Assembly: GCA_018136815.1 (NCBI GenBank)
Contig: CM030941.1
Location: 3,313,800 to 3,377,799, forward strand
Length of the DNA: 64,000 bases
Reading direction: 5' to 3'
Origin: Isochrysis galbana
Lineage: Eukaryota; Haptophyta; Isochrysidales; Isochrysidaceae
The position numbers and the translations under genes are program-made. Of the stretch, positions 28,522 through 41,164 are shown in pieces. Numbering within the stretch: position 1 is the first letter of the stretch; each line of letters starts with the position of its first letter. The notes under the pieces are model-generated. The model was not told the DNA's origin, did not search any database, and worked only from the letters and a program-made list of their open reading frames with translations.

Positions 28522-29314
28522 GCCGCTGCGCAACTGAGGTCGGACGCGCCCTGCCCCTGGAATAGTGGCGCGGAATTTTGTTAAAGAGGGGTGCGGCCAT
28601 CGCAATCGCCCACGTTGCTGTGGTGTCTTCTTCCTTGATTTCAAAGATGAAGTGGCCGTGGGGATGAATTGCCTGCAGCTTTGCTCTCAAGGTCATGGAT
28701 CGCTGAGAAGCAACATGAGTTATCCTAACCGAGGAAGGAACGACGATAAAACACCGTGGGAGGAGTAGAAGAGACCATAGCGGTGTATACGAAACAAGTA
28801 CATGTAAAAGCTCTATGCCCAACATGTAAGCATGGCGGAGCAAGTTGACGCCGATGGCAGAAAGAAAACCACTAAAAATTCAGCAGGTCTCGGAATGGAA
28901 TGGATTGAGAACCCTGACTGGCTGCTCGTCTGCTCGGAGGGCACCTGAAAAATGCCCACAAATTCCGGACAGCCTCGTACAGCATCGGAAGGATAGCGTC
29001 CTGCTCTCGACTGTCACGATTGACGAAGACATGTGACAGTTCAAGCGACCGGCGACTGTGTTCACCGCCGATAAAAGCGAGGCAATGTTGCAGGAGGAGC
29101 CCAAGGTGCATTCGACTCGCAGCCTAATAGGCGGTGGTCCATAACTCAAGAGCTATCAAGCAATGGCGGCATGCAGGGAGATGATCCAAGCATACACCAA
29201 GGGACGACCGGCTCGTACCGAGGCCTGATCTGGCCAACAAGCACAACAGCATAAAGTTTATGACGCCCGCATTTCACGCTCAACATGGCTGAAAGCTGCC
29301 GATCACACGCCAGG
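28522..29314. other. No gene seen
   Basis: Mixed-composition spacer without a convincing reading frame or known repeat. Confidence 0.4.
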
Positions 29315-30091
29315 TCATGCCCACTCATCCAGCACCCTCCGTCCAATGCAGGCAACACTTTCGTGACTGTGCCGCCTACGTGGCCGGCGTGGCGAGAGCG
29401 GCGAGGCGTTGCAGCTATGTAAGGCATCGTGATCACGGTAGCTCTGCCTGCCGTCCTCGGTGAAATCGCTCGAGATGGAGCTGCCTGACCTGGTCAAGGC
29501 AATAGCGCTGGGCATCCTAAGCGCTGTCGGTGAGCGCATGGCGAGACGTTCGACAGTCGGCGCGAGCGGCGTGAGCACGCAGGGGCGAGAGTGCCGACGC
29601 GCTCGGCCCATCCGCTGTATCTCGATCATCTTGCGCCCAACCTCGTTCTCGTACGCGTCGGGGTCCAGCGTGCAGACCCTCGTCGCGCACAGAGAGTCGT
29701 CGTCCTTGATGGCCGAGACGTCCCTCAGGACCATCTCGATCTGGGGCTGGAATTCGTGGGCGAAGACGTAGTCGGCGGGCATGCAGTGCGCAGGCGGCTC
29801 GGCCGCGAGCGCGGGGAGCGGTATCGCACGGCCTGGCGGCAAAAGTACCACGAGGTGGAGAGGGTCGCCACTCTCACAATGGCGGAGCCAGTAGTGGACA
29901 GCCATCTGCGAGGAGGGAGGCCAGCGAGAGGGTGCGTGGGGGTCGGGGTGGAGGAAGGGGGGTGGGGGGGGGGGCAGGAGGGGAGTCGTCGCCGGCGCAG
30001 TCGCCGTGGCTGCCCCGCCGCACACCTGCGGCTCGCGTGCGGCCGGCGCTTCGTCCTCCGGGTGGAAGGCCATTGCTCCTCCGGCTGCCAC
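29315..30091 (-). CDS. Hypothetical protein
   Basis: 258 residues if read from the ATG at 30091. A Pro/Ala-rich start leads to a compact segment (AVHYWLRHCESGDPLHLVVL, YVFAHEFQPQIEMVLRD, DDDSLCATRVCTLDPDAY, NEVGRKMIEIQRMGRARR) whose composition looks coding. The tail is Arg/Ser-rich and may run into intron or UTR. A long CT then GA tract lies upstream on its 5' side, as for other genes here. No family was recognised, and no duplicate in the window supports it. Confidence 0.4.
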   Translation of the reverse strand: MAAGGAMAFHPEDEAPAAREPQVCGGAATATAPATTPLLPPPPPPFLHPDPHAPSRWPPSSQMAVHYWLRHCESGDPLHLVVLLPPGRAIPLPALAAEPPAHCMPADYVFAHEFQPQIEMVLRDVSAIKDDDSLCATRVCTLDPDAYENEVGRKMIEIQRMGRARRHSRPCVLTPLAPTVERLAMRSPTALRMPSAIALTRSGSSISSDFTEDGRQSYRDHDALHSCNASPLSPRRPRRRHSHESVACIGRRVLDEWA

Positions 30092-30371
30092 GAGAGCGCA
30101 AAGTCAAGTGCCCCTCTCTCCGCCTGGCTGCTTCTCTCTCTCTCTCCTCTCTCCTCTCTCTTCTTCTCTCTCTCTCTTCTTCTTCTCTCTCTTCTTCTCT
30201 CGACTCTCGCCTCCTCTCTGCCGGTACTACTCACAACTAACTCCCTCCTCGTCTCCTCGTCTTCTCTTCTTTTCTCCCCTTCTCCTTCTCTCTGTCTCGC
30301 TCTCTTCTCTTCCCTGATGAGTTCTTCTTTCTTCTCGCGTCGGGGGCCTTGAGCCGACCCTTTCAAGCAGA

Positions 30372-30420
<49 letters not shown>

Positions 30421-31440
30421 AAGTCGAGAGAAGAAGAAGTCGTTACTCCCTCTCTCCCAGAGAGAGAGAGAGAGAGAGAGAGCGCCTTGCCCCCCCCCCC
30501 CCCCCCCCGCGCCAAACCCCCCCGCCGCCCGCCCCCCCCCGCGCGGCCCCCCCCCGCGCGGCCAGCGAGGAGCGCGCCCGCTCCGGTCCCAAACGCCCGC
30601 CGACCGCGAGCTCCCACGATCTCCTTCCCAGATGCGGATCCCTCCCAATCGAAGGCGCCCGCTTCTCCCGGTCCCACAAGTGGCCGAGATCGACGACAGA
30701 CCTCCCGAAGGCTCTGGAGAGAAGGGCGGGGGGGGGGGGGGGGGGGAGCGCCCTTTCCCTCTCTCCGCGTTCCCCCCCCGCGCGGAGGGGCCACTGAGAG
30801 AGAGAGAAGACTAAGACTCTGTGTGCCGAGAAGAAGGGCAGACTCATTCTCCTCAATCGACGGAGAACGAGAAGACTCCTGCTGCTGGAGAGAAGAGAGA
30901 GAGAGAGAGAGAGAGAGGGCGAGTGGAGCGAGCGAGGGTCGCCCCCTCAGAGGGAGAGAGAGAGAAGACTCCGTGCCGAGAAGGTGAAAAAGAGCGAGGA
31001 GAGCATCGCCCGGTGCTCCGCCTCCCTCTCTTCCCCCCCTCGCTCTCTCTCTCCAGACTCGCGCGGACTCTCTCTTCTGAAACGGCGGCGACGGTTACCC
31101 AACGGACCCCCCCCCCCCATCCCCTAACCCCCCCAACCCCCTCGAGCCGTTTCCCTTCCGCTCGTGCCCCCCCCCCCCCCCCTCCCCCGCCCCCCCCGGC
31201 TGTTTTGCTCGGAGGAAAGAGGCCGCGGTGCCCCCCTCGGAGTATAAAGTGTCGGAATCTCGCGCCCCTTCCCGCGAAAACAGCCGAGGCCGAGGGGTGG
31301 CCGAAGCCTCGGCGCACCAAAAACAAAACGCTGCTCTGCGCGCCCCCTACGGGTAGGCCGAACTACAAACTAACTATCCCAGTGTCCGGTGCTCACCAAG
31401 CACGCTCGCGAAAAGCCCACTCGCTTAGAAGAATCGTTTG
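30092..31440. repeat. Low-complexity block: CT and GA microsatellites, poly-C and poly-G runs
   Basis: 30112-30330 CT-rich, 30366-30480 (GA)n, 30489-30560 C-rich, 30727-30747 G run, 30890-30975 GA, 31108-31200 C-rich. Frames here are translated simple repeats. No gene seen. Confidence 0.85.
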
Positions 31441-31783
31441 GTAGGGCGGTCAAACAGTAGGCAGTAGGGCGGTCAAACACGCCTTTTAACTTCTAAGGGT
31501 GAAAATTCACCAAGTCAAAGTCAAGATTGAGGTTTTATCACGCGATTTTCAGGGTATTACACCGGAAATGGGTATATGAGGCAGAATATTATAAGAAATA
31601 TGCACATTTTCGACGCCATTCAACACACAGACCCAAAAACGTTTTCGCGCTCGTGCGAAATTGACGTCGACCACAAAAGTGCACCACAGGTCGCGCTGTG
31701 CGAGACGCGCGCCTGCGGTTCCCCGGGCACGGTTACCCCCGGACAGGCAGTACAGAGCCCTGCGCGATCGCACGGCGTCGCCT

Positions 31784-32226
31784 TGTCGAACACGCGATGA
31801 CTACTGGCTGCTGGCTCATAGGCAGAGGGCCGTTCGATCGAGCCGGCAGCTGACGCGGTCGTGGAAGGATTGTTGATTGCTGCTTGCGGGAAGATGTCTG
31901 AAAGGTCATAGTAAGAATCGGGTCTGACAGTGTCTGCCATCGAGCGCTACGAGCGATGGGGTAGACTGAAGGTCGGAGGATTGCGACGCGTGGCGTCGGA
32001 GAGGAGGGACGAGGCTAGCTTGTGAGCTAGTGGCAGAGAGAGAGAGAGAATGAGAATGAGAGCTTCTTAGGTCCGAGGTAGACACGGGAGACTGCAACGA
32101 ATGGACTCAAAAAGTCTGAGGGCACAGAACCACACAAACTAAACCAAATAACAGGGCGAAAACTAACCACACCTGGACGGACGGCAAGGCGTCGGCACCA
32201 GGGTAACTCAGCAACGCGCGGACATG
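31784..32226 (-). repeat. LTR copy C, inverted and 5'-truncated
   Basis: Begins on the minus strand side with the LTR terminus CGACA at 31784 and carries the conserved short frame (VRPDSYYDLSDIFPQA). It runs to about 32226, where likeness to the LTR middle ends. It is more diverged than copies A and B. Confidence 0.7.
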
Positions 32227-32237
32227 AGGCGGCTTGC

Positions 32238-32400
32238 CTTCATTTGGTCTCCTTTCCCTCAGGGTTTCTTCCCCTCCCTGTGGGGACTCTCACCCTACCA
32301 TGAGCCCCCCCGCGAGCACCCCCAAGGAGAGGCCCAGGAGCACCCCGTACGCGACCAGAACGGCGTCGCCTTGGCTCGGTATGAGGGCGCGCCCCGAGAG
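32238..32400 (+). repeat. Dispersed repeat shared with 49688-49880
   Basis: CTTGCCTTCATTTGGT followed by the block GACTCTCACC...CCATGAGCCCCCCCGCGAGC and AGGAGAGGCCCAGGAGCACC matches 49688-49880 in the same orientation, with an indel between the two blocks. Confidence 0.7.
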
Positions 32401-32656
32401 GGCCTCCTTCGACAAGGATTCATTGTGGTGACGTTGGTGAACATCTCGAGGAGACGAGGAGAAAAATAAGTCGTTAGAGCTAGCATTCTCGGAGCTCTTC
32501 CCGGTCCTCCCACCGAGTTTCACTCCTGGACATGCCTCTTTGAATTTACGAGAGAAGAAAGCGCGCGCGCGCCGCCGCGCGCATTCTGTCAGATTGACCC
32601 CTCGCGCGAGCGGTGGGAGGGGGAAAGCGCGCGCACGCGCGCAGTGGGGGGAGGGA

Positions 32657-33235
32657 ATGACGTGCGCTACCGGGCAGCCCTTCGCGGTGCGCGCGCGCGG
32701 CCTCGCCTTCACGCAGTGCCTCCACGAGGGCGCCGACACCATCGGCGACTACGTGCGCAAGCACGGGCGATGGACGGGCTGCGACACCCTCGCGAGCACG
32801 TGGGAGAGGCCGGAGGTCGCGGCGGGCGGCGGCGTCTTCGTCGACGTCGGCGCCAACATCGGCAGCTGCACGCTCCTCATGCTCGCCCTCGGCGCCACGG
32901 TGCACGCCTTCGAGCCCGTGCCCGACAACGTCCGGCTGCTCAACGCGTCCGTCCGCGCCAACCCCGGCTTCGCCGACCGCGTCGTCGTCAAGCAGCTCGC
33001 ACTCGGCGCGCGCCCGCAGCGCGCGGCCTCGCTCTTCGTGCAGGCGCGCAACTCGGGCAACGACGTGCTCCACGTGCCCGTGCCCGACCGCGCGACCGAC
33101 CAGATGCACGCGCCGATCCGCGTCGAGGTGAACACGGCCGACGCCGAGCTCGCCGCCGTCCGGCGGGTGCGGCTCATGAAGCTCGACGTGCAGGGGAGCG
33201 AGCTGAGCGTCCTCCGCGGCGCGCGGCGCACGCCC
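32657..33235 (+). CDS. FkbM-family SAM-dependent methyltransferase, partial
   Basis: From the ATG at 32657 the frame reads GGGVFVDVGANIGSCTLLM (SAM-binding motif I, about residues 57-75), then TVHAFEPVPDNVRLLNASVR (acidic strand-2 end and FkbM 'EPxPxN' block) and, near residue 174, MKLDVQGSELSVLRGAR, the signature second motif of the FkbM family (O-methyltransferases of varied small molecules and sugars). After RGAR the family-like sequence ends and the frame enters proline- and repeat-rich DNA with no good splice donor seen. The gene is therefore 3'-truncated or its last exon was missed. It lies inside the candidate TA-flanked element, so it may be a captured host gene fragment. Confidence 0.6.
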
Positions 33236-33354
33236 AATGGGCGTCCGACTCAGCCGATCACGCTTTTGAGCGCGGCCTGCGCGTTCTTGCGGCGCGCATT
33301 CCCTTCCCTCCTGGCTCTGGCGCCCCCGTCTTCTCTTACCCAAACGGGGCGAGA

Positions 33355-34340
33355 AGACACGTTTCTGCCAGAGGGTGGAGCTGCCGCTCCCCCCTCCCCT
33401 CCCTCTTCCCTTTTTCTCCTCTCTTCCCTGCGGCGGGGGCCCATGGCGCGCGCCTGCGGCCCCTCTTCAGGTCCCCAGGTGGCCAGCAGGGGCCTGGGAG
33501 CGCAGCTCAGGGGGCAGGTGAGGCTGGCGCATGGCCCTGGCCCCTCCTGCCTCTCCCTCGCTGGCGCTCCGAGCCCCTGCGGGTCGACTGGAGCTGGCTG
33601 GGGGGTCCTGAACAGGGGGGCCCAGGGGGAGGAGGGGCTGGTCAGAGGGATGGGCTGGCCACGACAGGCCAGGGCGGAGTGAAGCCAAAATGGCGCTATG
33701 TTCCGTAACAACATTGTCCTCCTCTAGGGTCGGTTGTGGTTCGTCCCACCTCACCCCGGCAAACATCGCCGGAATGTCTCCATTGGCATGTCTGGCTCCT
33801 GTCGCCAGCCGCCCCCCTTCGCCCGTTTGCTAACGCAAACGGGGCCCGTTTCTTACCGCACTCCATCGGGGGGGGGTGCAAATCCCCCCCTCTCCCCCTC
33901 TCCATTCTCCTCCACCCCTCTCCCTGCGGCGCGTCGCCATGCGGCGCGCCACGGCCTGCTCTCAGAGGGCCTTTGGGAGCTCCCAGAGGGCCAGCAAGGG
34001 CAGCTCAGGGGGCAGTGGAGGCTGGGGCTCAGCCCCTGGCCCCCCCTGCCTCTCCCACGCTTGCCTCGCTGGCCATGGGAGCCGCCCAGAGGCATCTGTC
34101 TGCCTGGCGACCAGGGAAGGGGGGGGGGGGTCAGCTCGAGGGCAGGCCCACGCAGGGCGTGGGAGTGCGAATCACGGCCCGCGCCCACTAGGGGTCTGGG
34201 CCAGTGTGATGATTGCCCAGCCCCTGCCAAAGGGCAGGGGCTGTGGTTGATTGTACGGGCCCACCCCTGGGGGTGTCCGCGATGGAGAGAGGAGAGAGGG
34301 GGGCGCGAGGCCCCCATTGACCCCTACTTATGAAAGTAGG
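33355..34340 (+). repeat. Dispersed repeat R4, two diverged tandem copies
   Basis: 33800-34340 matches 40568-41100 in inverse orientation over about 540 bp: a hairpin (CCCGTTTGC/GCAAACGGG at 33822-33843), a C-rich run, ATGCGGCGCGCCACGGCCTG, GCTCAGGGGGCAGTGGAGG, GCGCCCACTAGGGGTCTGGG, and GGGTGTCCGCGATGGAG before a 'CCCCTACTTAT' end. 33355-33665 resembles the middle part more weakly. A short piece of the same end lies at 35050-35130 and another at 11393-11460. Confidence 0.65.
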
Positions 34341-34550
34341 TTGTTACCCGGAGTACCCGAGAGTGGGAACGAGCGAAGACCAACCCCTTTTGGGGATCGG
34401 GCTGCTGCCCCACAATTGACGGAACGACACCTAAGACGCAGGTGAAGATGTCCCTGCAGCAGGCCTTGCAGAGACCCCGGCAGAGCCCGGGGACGGGCGG
34501 GCGGGTCATCTGAGCGCCCCGGCTTGCATTAATGGTTATGTCTGGGGCCT

Positions 34551-34787
34551 AGGCTCCTTCAGACGGCGAAGGGGTAGCGTTGCGCACTCCCGGGGTTGCT
34601 GGAGTGCTGCAGAGACACACTGCGAGGATGCTGCTGAGGCCGTAGAGGTCGCCAGTCGAGCGCCCGAAGTCAGCAGTGGTGTCGCAGATTTGGCAACCAG
34701 TGGTGAGTCAGGCGCTCTCCGGCTGGGCTCCTTCAGAAGGCGAAGGCTTAGCGTCACGCATTCCCAGTGTTGCGGGAGTGGTGCAGC
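34551..34787 (+). repeat. Two imperfect direct repeats of about 62 bp
   Basis: GGCTCCTTCAGACGGCGAAG at 34551 and GGCTCCTTCAGAAGGCGAAG at 34726 start matching units that both end near a GGAGTG-TGCAG stretch (34611 and 34787). The rest of 34341-35506 shows no gene. Confidence 0.7.
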
Positions 34788-35506
34788 TTGCGAGAGTGGC
34801 TTTTGCGATTTTAGCGTCTTTTGTCAGTTTTCGATTACGTTTTGTTGTGGGGGCCCAAGGGGGGGGTCCGGGTCCTAATGGGCCCCGGATATGTGCTAGT
34901 TGGGTGTATTGGGAACTTTCTCCCGAAAAAAATCCTCAAATTTCCTCAATTCTGAGATGGTCATTTTTTCACCCCTAATACCTATTACTAATACAAAAAC
35001 ACTGTTTGACCGCCCTAAGCCCTAAGGGGCTAGGGTATGTCGGGGTTGATTGTTGATTGTACGGGCCCACCCCGGGGGGTGTCCGCGATGGAGTGAGGGG
35101 GGCGCGAGGCCCCATTGACCCCTACTTATAGAAGTAGGTTGCAGAATCGAGACGGAGACAGAGAGAGGTCCGTTGGGCTAGAAGCAGAAGCCACCGTGCG
35201 CAGTGGAAGGGCGGGCGAAACGCGAGCGGTAGCCATGAATCTTCGAATGTTTTGTTATTGTTCGTATCAGAATCGATCTTATCTGCTAAACCACATTAAA
35301 CGGCATGCGAGGTCAATGCTTAGTCCAGCAATCCCCGCAACCATGACTGCCCTTACTTGGCTTTCCCCTGTGACATCGAAGTCAAGCCTTGCCACCGACT
35401 GCAACATGAATAATGTGGGCCCGGCGCATGGTGCGTCACGGCCGTGAGCACGTGACAGAACTGGCGGCCACCAAACGTGCCGCCAGGCCGACCGCAGCGC
35501 GATGTA

Positions 35507-36445
35507 CTAGATGCACCTCCGCCGCCCTGTTGTGCGGGCGAGCATCATTGGCGGCTGGGCCGGCGCAGATCTCCTATGGCTTCGTACTGTTGATGCCGCC
35601 GTCATGGCGAACAGACACTTCTCGTACAGCGTCAGATGCAGGGCGCTCGTCAGGACAGTCTGCCACAGCTTCGCTCCAAGCCCGCTGTAGAGCCCGCTCA
35701 CTCCACGGTCAGCAAGGACGGCTGAGATGCAGTGCAGCAGCCCACGGTACTTACGCTGGTCGCGTTCGAGCGCGCGTTGCGCCCGCAGCAGTGTCTGTGC
35801 CAGCTGGATCGGGTACGTGGCCAGTGTGGCCGCCGCCTTGGAGGCGGCACCCGAAAGAAAGTGGTGCAGAGAGCCTGAGCCGGACCGTCGATGGCCGGCG
35901 CGCGCCTGTTTGAGTTGCTCGTACATGAAGTACTGAAGTGTGGGATTTGCGACGAGGGCAAGGGAGGGGAGCAATCCCCGCCAAAATCCTCGGACACCCT
36001 CTTCGCGCAGGATGTCACGCGCGCAGCCAATCGGGCTCGTCCTCATCGAGGTGCGTAGTTTAGTGCTCAGGACATAGATGGGGCACGAGGCGAGGACATT
36101 GAGCGCTCCGGCGAGCGCCGGCACCAGAAGGGCGCGATGGCGGCCGGCAGGCGCGCCGCCGCCGCTGAGAAGGCGGTAGAGAAAAAAGTAGACAAAGTTA
36201 GCGTAGAGCAGTGCTGCAAGCGCGGGGCCCAGTCCGCGGTAGAGGCCGGACATGCCCTCCTCCTTGAGTATTCGAAGCAGCAGTGATCGAGCCGAGGGGC
36301 GTGCCAAGCCGCCAAGTCGGCCGACATCGCGCTGCAGGCGGATGCGGAGCGTGTCGAGCGGGAAGAGCAGCGCGAATGCCGCAGCACCCGCCAGCGAACC
36401 TGCCACCGCATGCGCAAGCGGACTGGGCGAGGCGGCGGCCCCCAT
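35507..36445 (-). CDS. Peroxisomal adenine-nucleotide/cofactor carrier, SLC25A17 (PMP34)-like
   Basis: 312 residues, about the usual 300 of a mitochondrial-carrier-family protein, with three repeats of two membrane spans. Repeat 1 has the canonical PLDTLRIRLQ signature (near residues 29-38). Repeats 2 and 3 have degenerate PIYVLSTKLR and PIQLAQTLLR, the same deviation seen in SLC25A17, where these read roughly PLWVVNTR and PLQTVQS. Other family matches are NPTLQYFMYEQLK, GAASKAAATLATYP and GLYSGLGAKLWQTVLTSAL. SLC25A17/PNC proteins exchange ATP, AMP, CoA or NAD across the peroxisome membrane to support beta-oxidation. The product is read from one exon, starting MGAAASPSPLAHAVAGSLAG. The last about 30 residues (after YEKCLFAMTAAS) are not family-like. 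A CT tract lies upstream at 37150. Confidence 0.85.
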   Translation of the reverse strand: MGAAASPSPLAHAVAGSLAGAAAFALLFPLDTLRIRLQRDVGRLGGLARPSARSLLLRILKEEGMSGLYRGLGPALAALLYANFVYFFLYRLLSGGGAPAGRHRALLVPALAGALNVLASCPIYVLSTKLRTSMRTSPIGCARDILREEGVRGFWRGLLPSLALVANPTLQYFMYEQLKQARAGHRRSGSGSLHHFLSGAASKAAATLATYPIQLAQTLLRAQRALERDQRKYRGLLHCISAVLADRGVSGLYSGLGAKLWQTVLTSALHLTLYEKCLFAMTAASTVRSHRRSAPAQPPMMLARTTGRRRCI

Positions 36446-38160
<1,715 letters not shown>

Positions 38161-38483
38161 TGTGGCCACTCGTGCCCATCTTCCACTCAGGCACCTCCAA
38201 CGCTGGCCTCGCCGCCGTCCACGGAGAACTAAGCTCTCCAGCCTTTGCGGACGGGACGACGGTCCACTCGGTCGCAGTCTCCCTCCTCTCCAACTCGCTA
38301 GCACTTGCACTCCTCTCACTCAGCAGTGGAGAGGTGCAGCCTGCGCGCCTCGCTGCAGCCTTTGTCCTCTCTCTGCTCGCCTACGCTCTGACCTGGCTGC
38401 TCACGGGGCATGTGCCGATGGGGTGGGTGCCGGGATCGAAGCCCGTACTCCCCTTCCGACCCGCGCTCCACAGCGTGGCCTGA
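38161..38483 (+). CDS. Hypothetical small membrane protein
   Basis: From the ATG at 38161, 107 residues: MWPLVPIFHSGTSNAGLAAV, then two hydrophobic stretches (VAVSLLSNSLALALLSL and LAAAFVLSLLAYALTWLL) and a short tail ending LPFRPALHSVA. Two predicted membrane spans close together suggest a small membrane protein or a fragment of a larger one. No family recognised; support is composition only. Confidence 0.35.
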
Positions 38484-39424
38484 GAGCATGAGTGCGGCGC
38501 GCACTGTGCACTCTGGCCGAATGGCGCCAACGGCAGCTGCTCGTTCCATTGGCTACTTGGACGCTCGGTCGCGTATCTTGCGCGACCCGCAGGCTCGGCT
38601 GAAAAATATTCGACGCGGCTTGCGGCCATGCCGTCGGAAGTGCTCGCTGTGCCGCGGCAGCAACTGCTGCTCGGCAGCGCGCCGCTGTTCGTGGTGTTTG
38701 TCATTTGCGTTTGTCATTTGCGCTTCTCTTCCGTCGCTCGGCGGGCACTCGCCGTTCCAGTGCAACACTGTGCGGTCGATCGGAAACACGAAGGCACGGT
38801 ACCGCAATCAGATCGCGCATGGCGTGCCCTCGAAACCAGAAACGTGCTATTCACTTAGGAACCTGCTTGTTTGCGATGCATTCCCGTGATCGAGGAGAAC
38901 GTAAGCAGTGGCCGCGATGTCGTTGGCCTTCAACCAGAACTTTTCCGCGATTCACGCTCGTTTGACCTCGTCATGGATGATGTATGCACCTGTGGATCGG
39001 TACTTGAGCTCCCGCGCTGATTGAAGTTGTCGCCGCCAAGTTATCGCCAGCCTTCGCATTACAAGGCCACATTGTATGGCCAAATGTACACTACGGTGTT
39101 TTTTCCTGTCAGCGTGTTGCTGTGTATTGCTCTTCCTGCTGATGATGAGCGCTGCTATTTACATTTACACACACCTCAACTCAGGATACACTTGGTTGCG
39201 ATGCAAAATTTTTTTTTTGAAAAAGCCGGCTTTCGTTGCTATCCGCTGTCCTATTGCCCGGCATAGGGAAACCATGACCATGACCATGACAACGCCAACG
39301 CCAGCACGCCCTTGCCCCTTGCCCTTGCCCCAAATTACACTATACAGCCATACACTCTCCCTCACCGACGCTTCACCCTTCGTTCCTGTGTCATCTGTTT
39401 CGAGGGGTCGGTCTATGTGTACTA
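38484..39424. other. No gene seen
   Basis: Mixed spacer with a short (CATGAC)n tract near 39273-39290. No convincing reading frame. Confidence 0.4.
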
Positions 39425-39471
39425 CTATTTGGACCTTGAGCGGGTGAGGAGGGAGGAAGGTAGGGGTGGGT

Positions 39472-39605
39472 AAAAACTTTTAGCCGAATTCGCCCAAACT
39501 TGTCGGCCAAACTTGCGTGATTCTTGTAGCTCACTGCCCAAACTTGTCGTCAAACTTGTGGCAATTCGTGGTGCCGCAAGTACGTCCGCAGCACGTTTCA
39601 CGTTT
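39472..39605 (-). repeat. Inverse copy of the Ty3 leader/LTR-like repeat at 740-870
   Basis: Read on the minus strand: GCGGACGTACTTGCGGC, then several AAGTTTGsC motifs and GGCCGACAAGTTTGGGCGA, parallel to 740-870. Diverged. Confidence 0.55.
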
Positions 39606-39856
39606 CCCTCTTGAGGAACACACACAAAAAACTCGCAACTAGCGATCACGCGCACGCGTCCGACGCCGACGGCCATCATTGCGCCGACTCTCATCGTCGC
39701 CTTCTCGGTCAGGTCGATGGCCGGGATGCCGGTGTCGCCGTCGCTCTCTTGGTCGGACTCCACGATGGCGTTGACGCGGCGCGTGGGGATGTTCAGGTGC
39801 TCGTCTTCCTCGCCATCCTCGTCGCTATCGTCGCCCCACGCCTCCTCGTCCTGCAC
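39606..39856 (-). pseudogene. Acidic-tail reading frame of unknown origin
   Basis: Reads MQDEEAWGDDSDEDGEEDEH, then IPTRRVNAIVESDQESDG, before running into the repeat at 39472-39605. The acidic tail would suit the extreme C-terminus of a hAT-like transposase, like the one cut at the left window edge, but nothing diagnostic is left. Confidence 0.3.
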
Positions 39857-39999
39857 CGCCTCGACTGCGACCGCGCCCTCGCGTCGCTGCGGAGGGCGAA
39901 CGACATCCTCATCCTGGGGGATGAGGCTGTCACCCTCCGCGAGCGCCCCACGTTGGCGTTGGCGCGTGCAGTGGCGTTTGCCTGTAGCTGAGGCGAGAA

Positions 40000-40235
40000 G
40001 CGCTCAATCATCATCACCCACATCAAAGACAAAGAAAAGCGCTCAATCACTATCACCCACATCAAAGAAAAGCGTTCAATCACCATCAGCCTACACGTGG
40101 GAACGCGTTCAATCGCCATCACCCCCACATCAAAGAAAAGCGTTCAATCACCATCAGCCTACACGTGGGAACGCGTTCAATCGCCATCACCCCCCACCGC
40201 ATGGAAAAGCGTTCAATCACCATCAGCCATCAGCC
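40000..40235 (+). repeat. Minisatellite with GCGTTCAATC units
   Basis: Seven or so units built on GCGTTCAATCACCATCA or GCGTTCAATCGCCATCA, alternating with ACCCACATCAAAGAAAA or AGCCTACACGTGGGAAC spacers; higher-order period about 67 bp. Confidence 0.85.
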
Positions 40236-40567
40236 TACACATGGTCTCGTCTGCCTTGTGGCACCGAGGAGGAAGGGCGCGCTCAGTGCCCGCATAGCGG
40301 CATCGTACATAACGTTAGCTTGTACGCATGGCCTAGGTATTTCGTGACAGGATTAATATAATATAATCTTCCTAGTACCACGAGCGCTTCCTATGGGCGA
40401 AAGGGACCCCCAATCTGTCGTGAATGGGCTGCTAGGAAAAAGGAAGCGTTCCGCCGTGAAATCACTAGCGTCTATGAGCATAGCACAGATGTCTGACAAG
40501 GAATGGTTGGACTTGAGTGGTATGACAAGTGACATAATGGATATATGTATTTGTGAAGAGCTCAACC

Positions 40568-41100
40568 TACTTTTATAAGTGGGGGTCAATGGGGGCCTCG
40601 CGCCCCCCTCTCTCCATCGCGGACACCCCCCGGGGTGGGCCCGTACATTCAACCCCAGCCCCTGCCCTCTGGCAGGGGCAGGGCACTCATCAATTCAGCC
40701 CAGACCCCTAGTGGGCGCGGGCCGCGAGCCGCTCTCCCAGGCCCGCATGGGCCTGCTCTCGTACTGACTCCCCCCCCCATCCCTGGTCGCCAGGCAGACA
40801 GGGGCCTCAGGGAGGCACCCAAGGCCAGCGAGGCGAGCGAGGGAGAGGCAGGGGGGGCCAGGGGCTGAGCCCCAGCCTCCACTGCCCCCTGAGCTGCCCC
40901 TGCTGGCCCTCTGGGCGCCCCTGAAGGACCTCTGAGAGCAGGCCATGGCGCGCCGCATGGCGACGCGCCGCAGGGACCGGGGCGGAAGAGAATGGAACGA
41001 GGGAGAGGGGGGGATTTGCACCCCCCCCGATGGAGTGTGGTGAGAAACGAGCCCCGTTTGCGTTAGCAAACGGGCGAAGGGGGGCGGCTGGCGACAGGAG
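40568..41100 (-). repeat. Dispersed repeat R4, inverse copy
   Basis: Complement of 33800-34340, including the same perfect 9-bp hairpin (41053-41074). Flanked left by an unremarkable 61-codon frame (40393-40578) with no recognised content. Confidence 0.7.
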
Positions 41101-41164
41101 AGGCGAGAAGAAGGGAGTGGCTCAAGACGTCCCTGTGGCAGGTATCGGGGGGCGCAGTCATTTA

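Larger units (their letters stand above)
31467..35015. mobile_element. Candidate TA-flanked terminal-inverted-repeat element
   Basis: GGGCGGTCAAACA at 31467-31479 and its exact complement at 35003-35015 are each bordered outside by TA, and both ends continue inward to a similar AGGGGTGAAAA-like block. A 13-bp perfect inverted repeat with a TA duplication is the form of Tc1/mariner-type elements, but no such transposase was found inside. An extra copy of the 13-mer stands at 31444, 23 bp outside the left end. Contents: LTR copy C, an FkbM-type gene fragment and R4 repeats. Confidence 0.45.

Noticed and set aside
32546-33343. A 265-residue frame opposite the FkbM-type gene
   Set aside because: Its Arg/Glu/Gly/Ala-rich composition is the shadow of a GC-rich coding strand; the plus strand has the FkbM motifs.
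33250-34333. Pro/Gly-rich frames of 120-200 residues in the R4 repeats
   Set aside because: Frames on both strands are equally open because of base composition, and repeat copies do not preserve them.
40000-40235. CRISPR-like array
   Set aside because: Units and spacers both repeat, lengths vary, no cas genes, and the genome is eukaryotic; it is a minisatellite.
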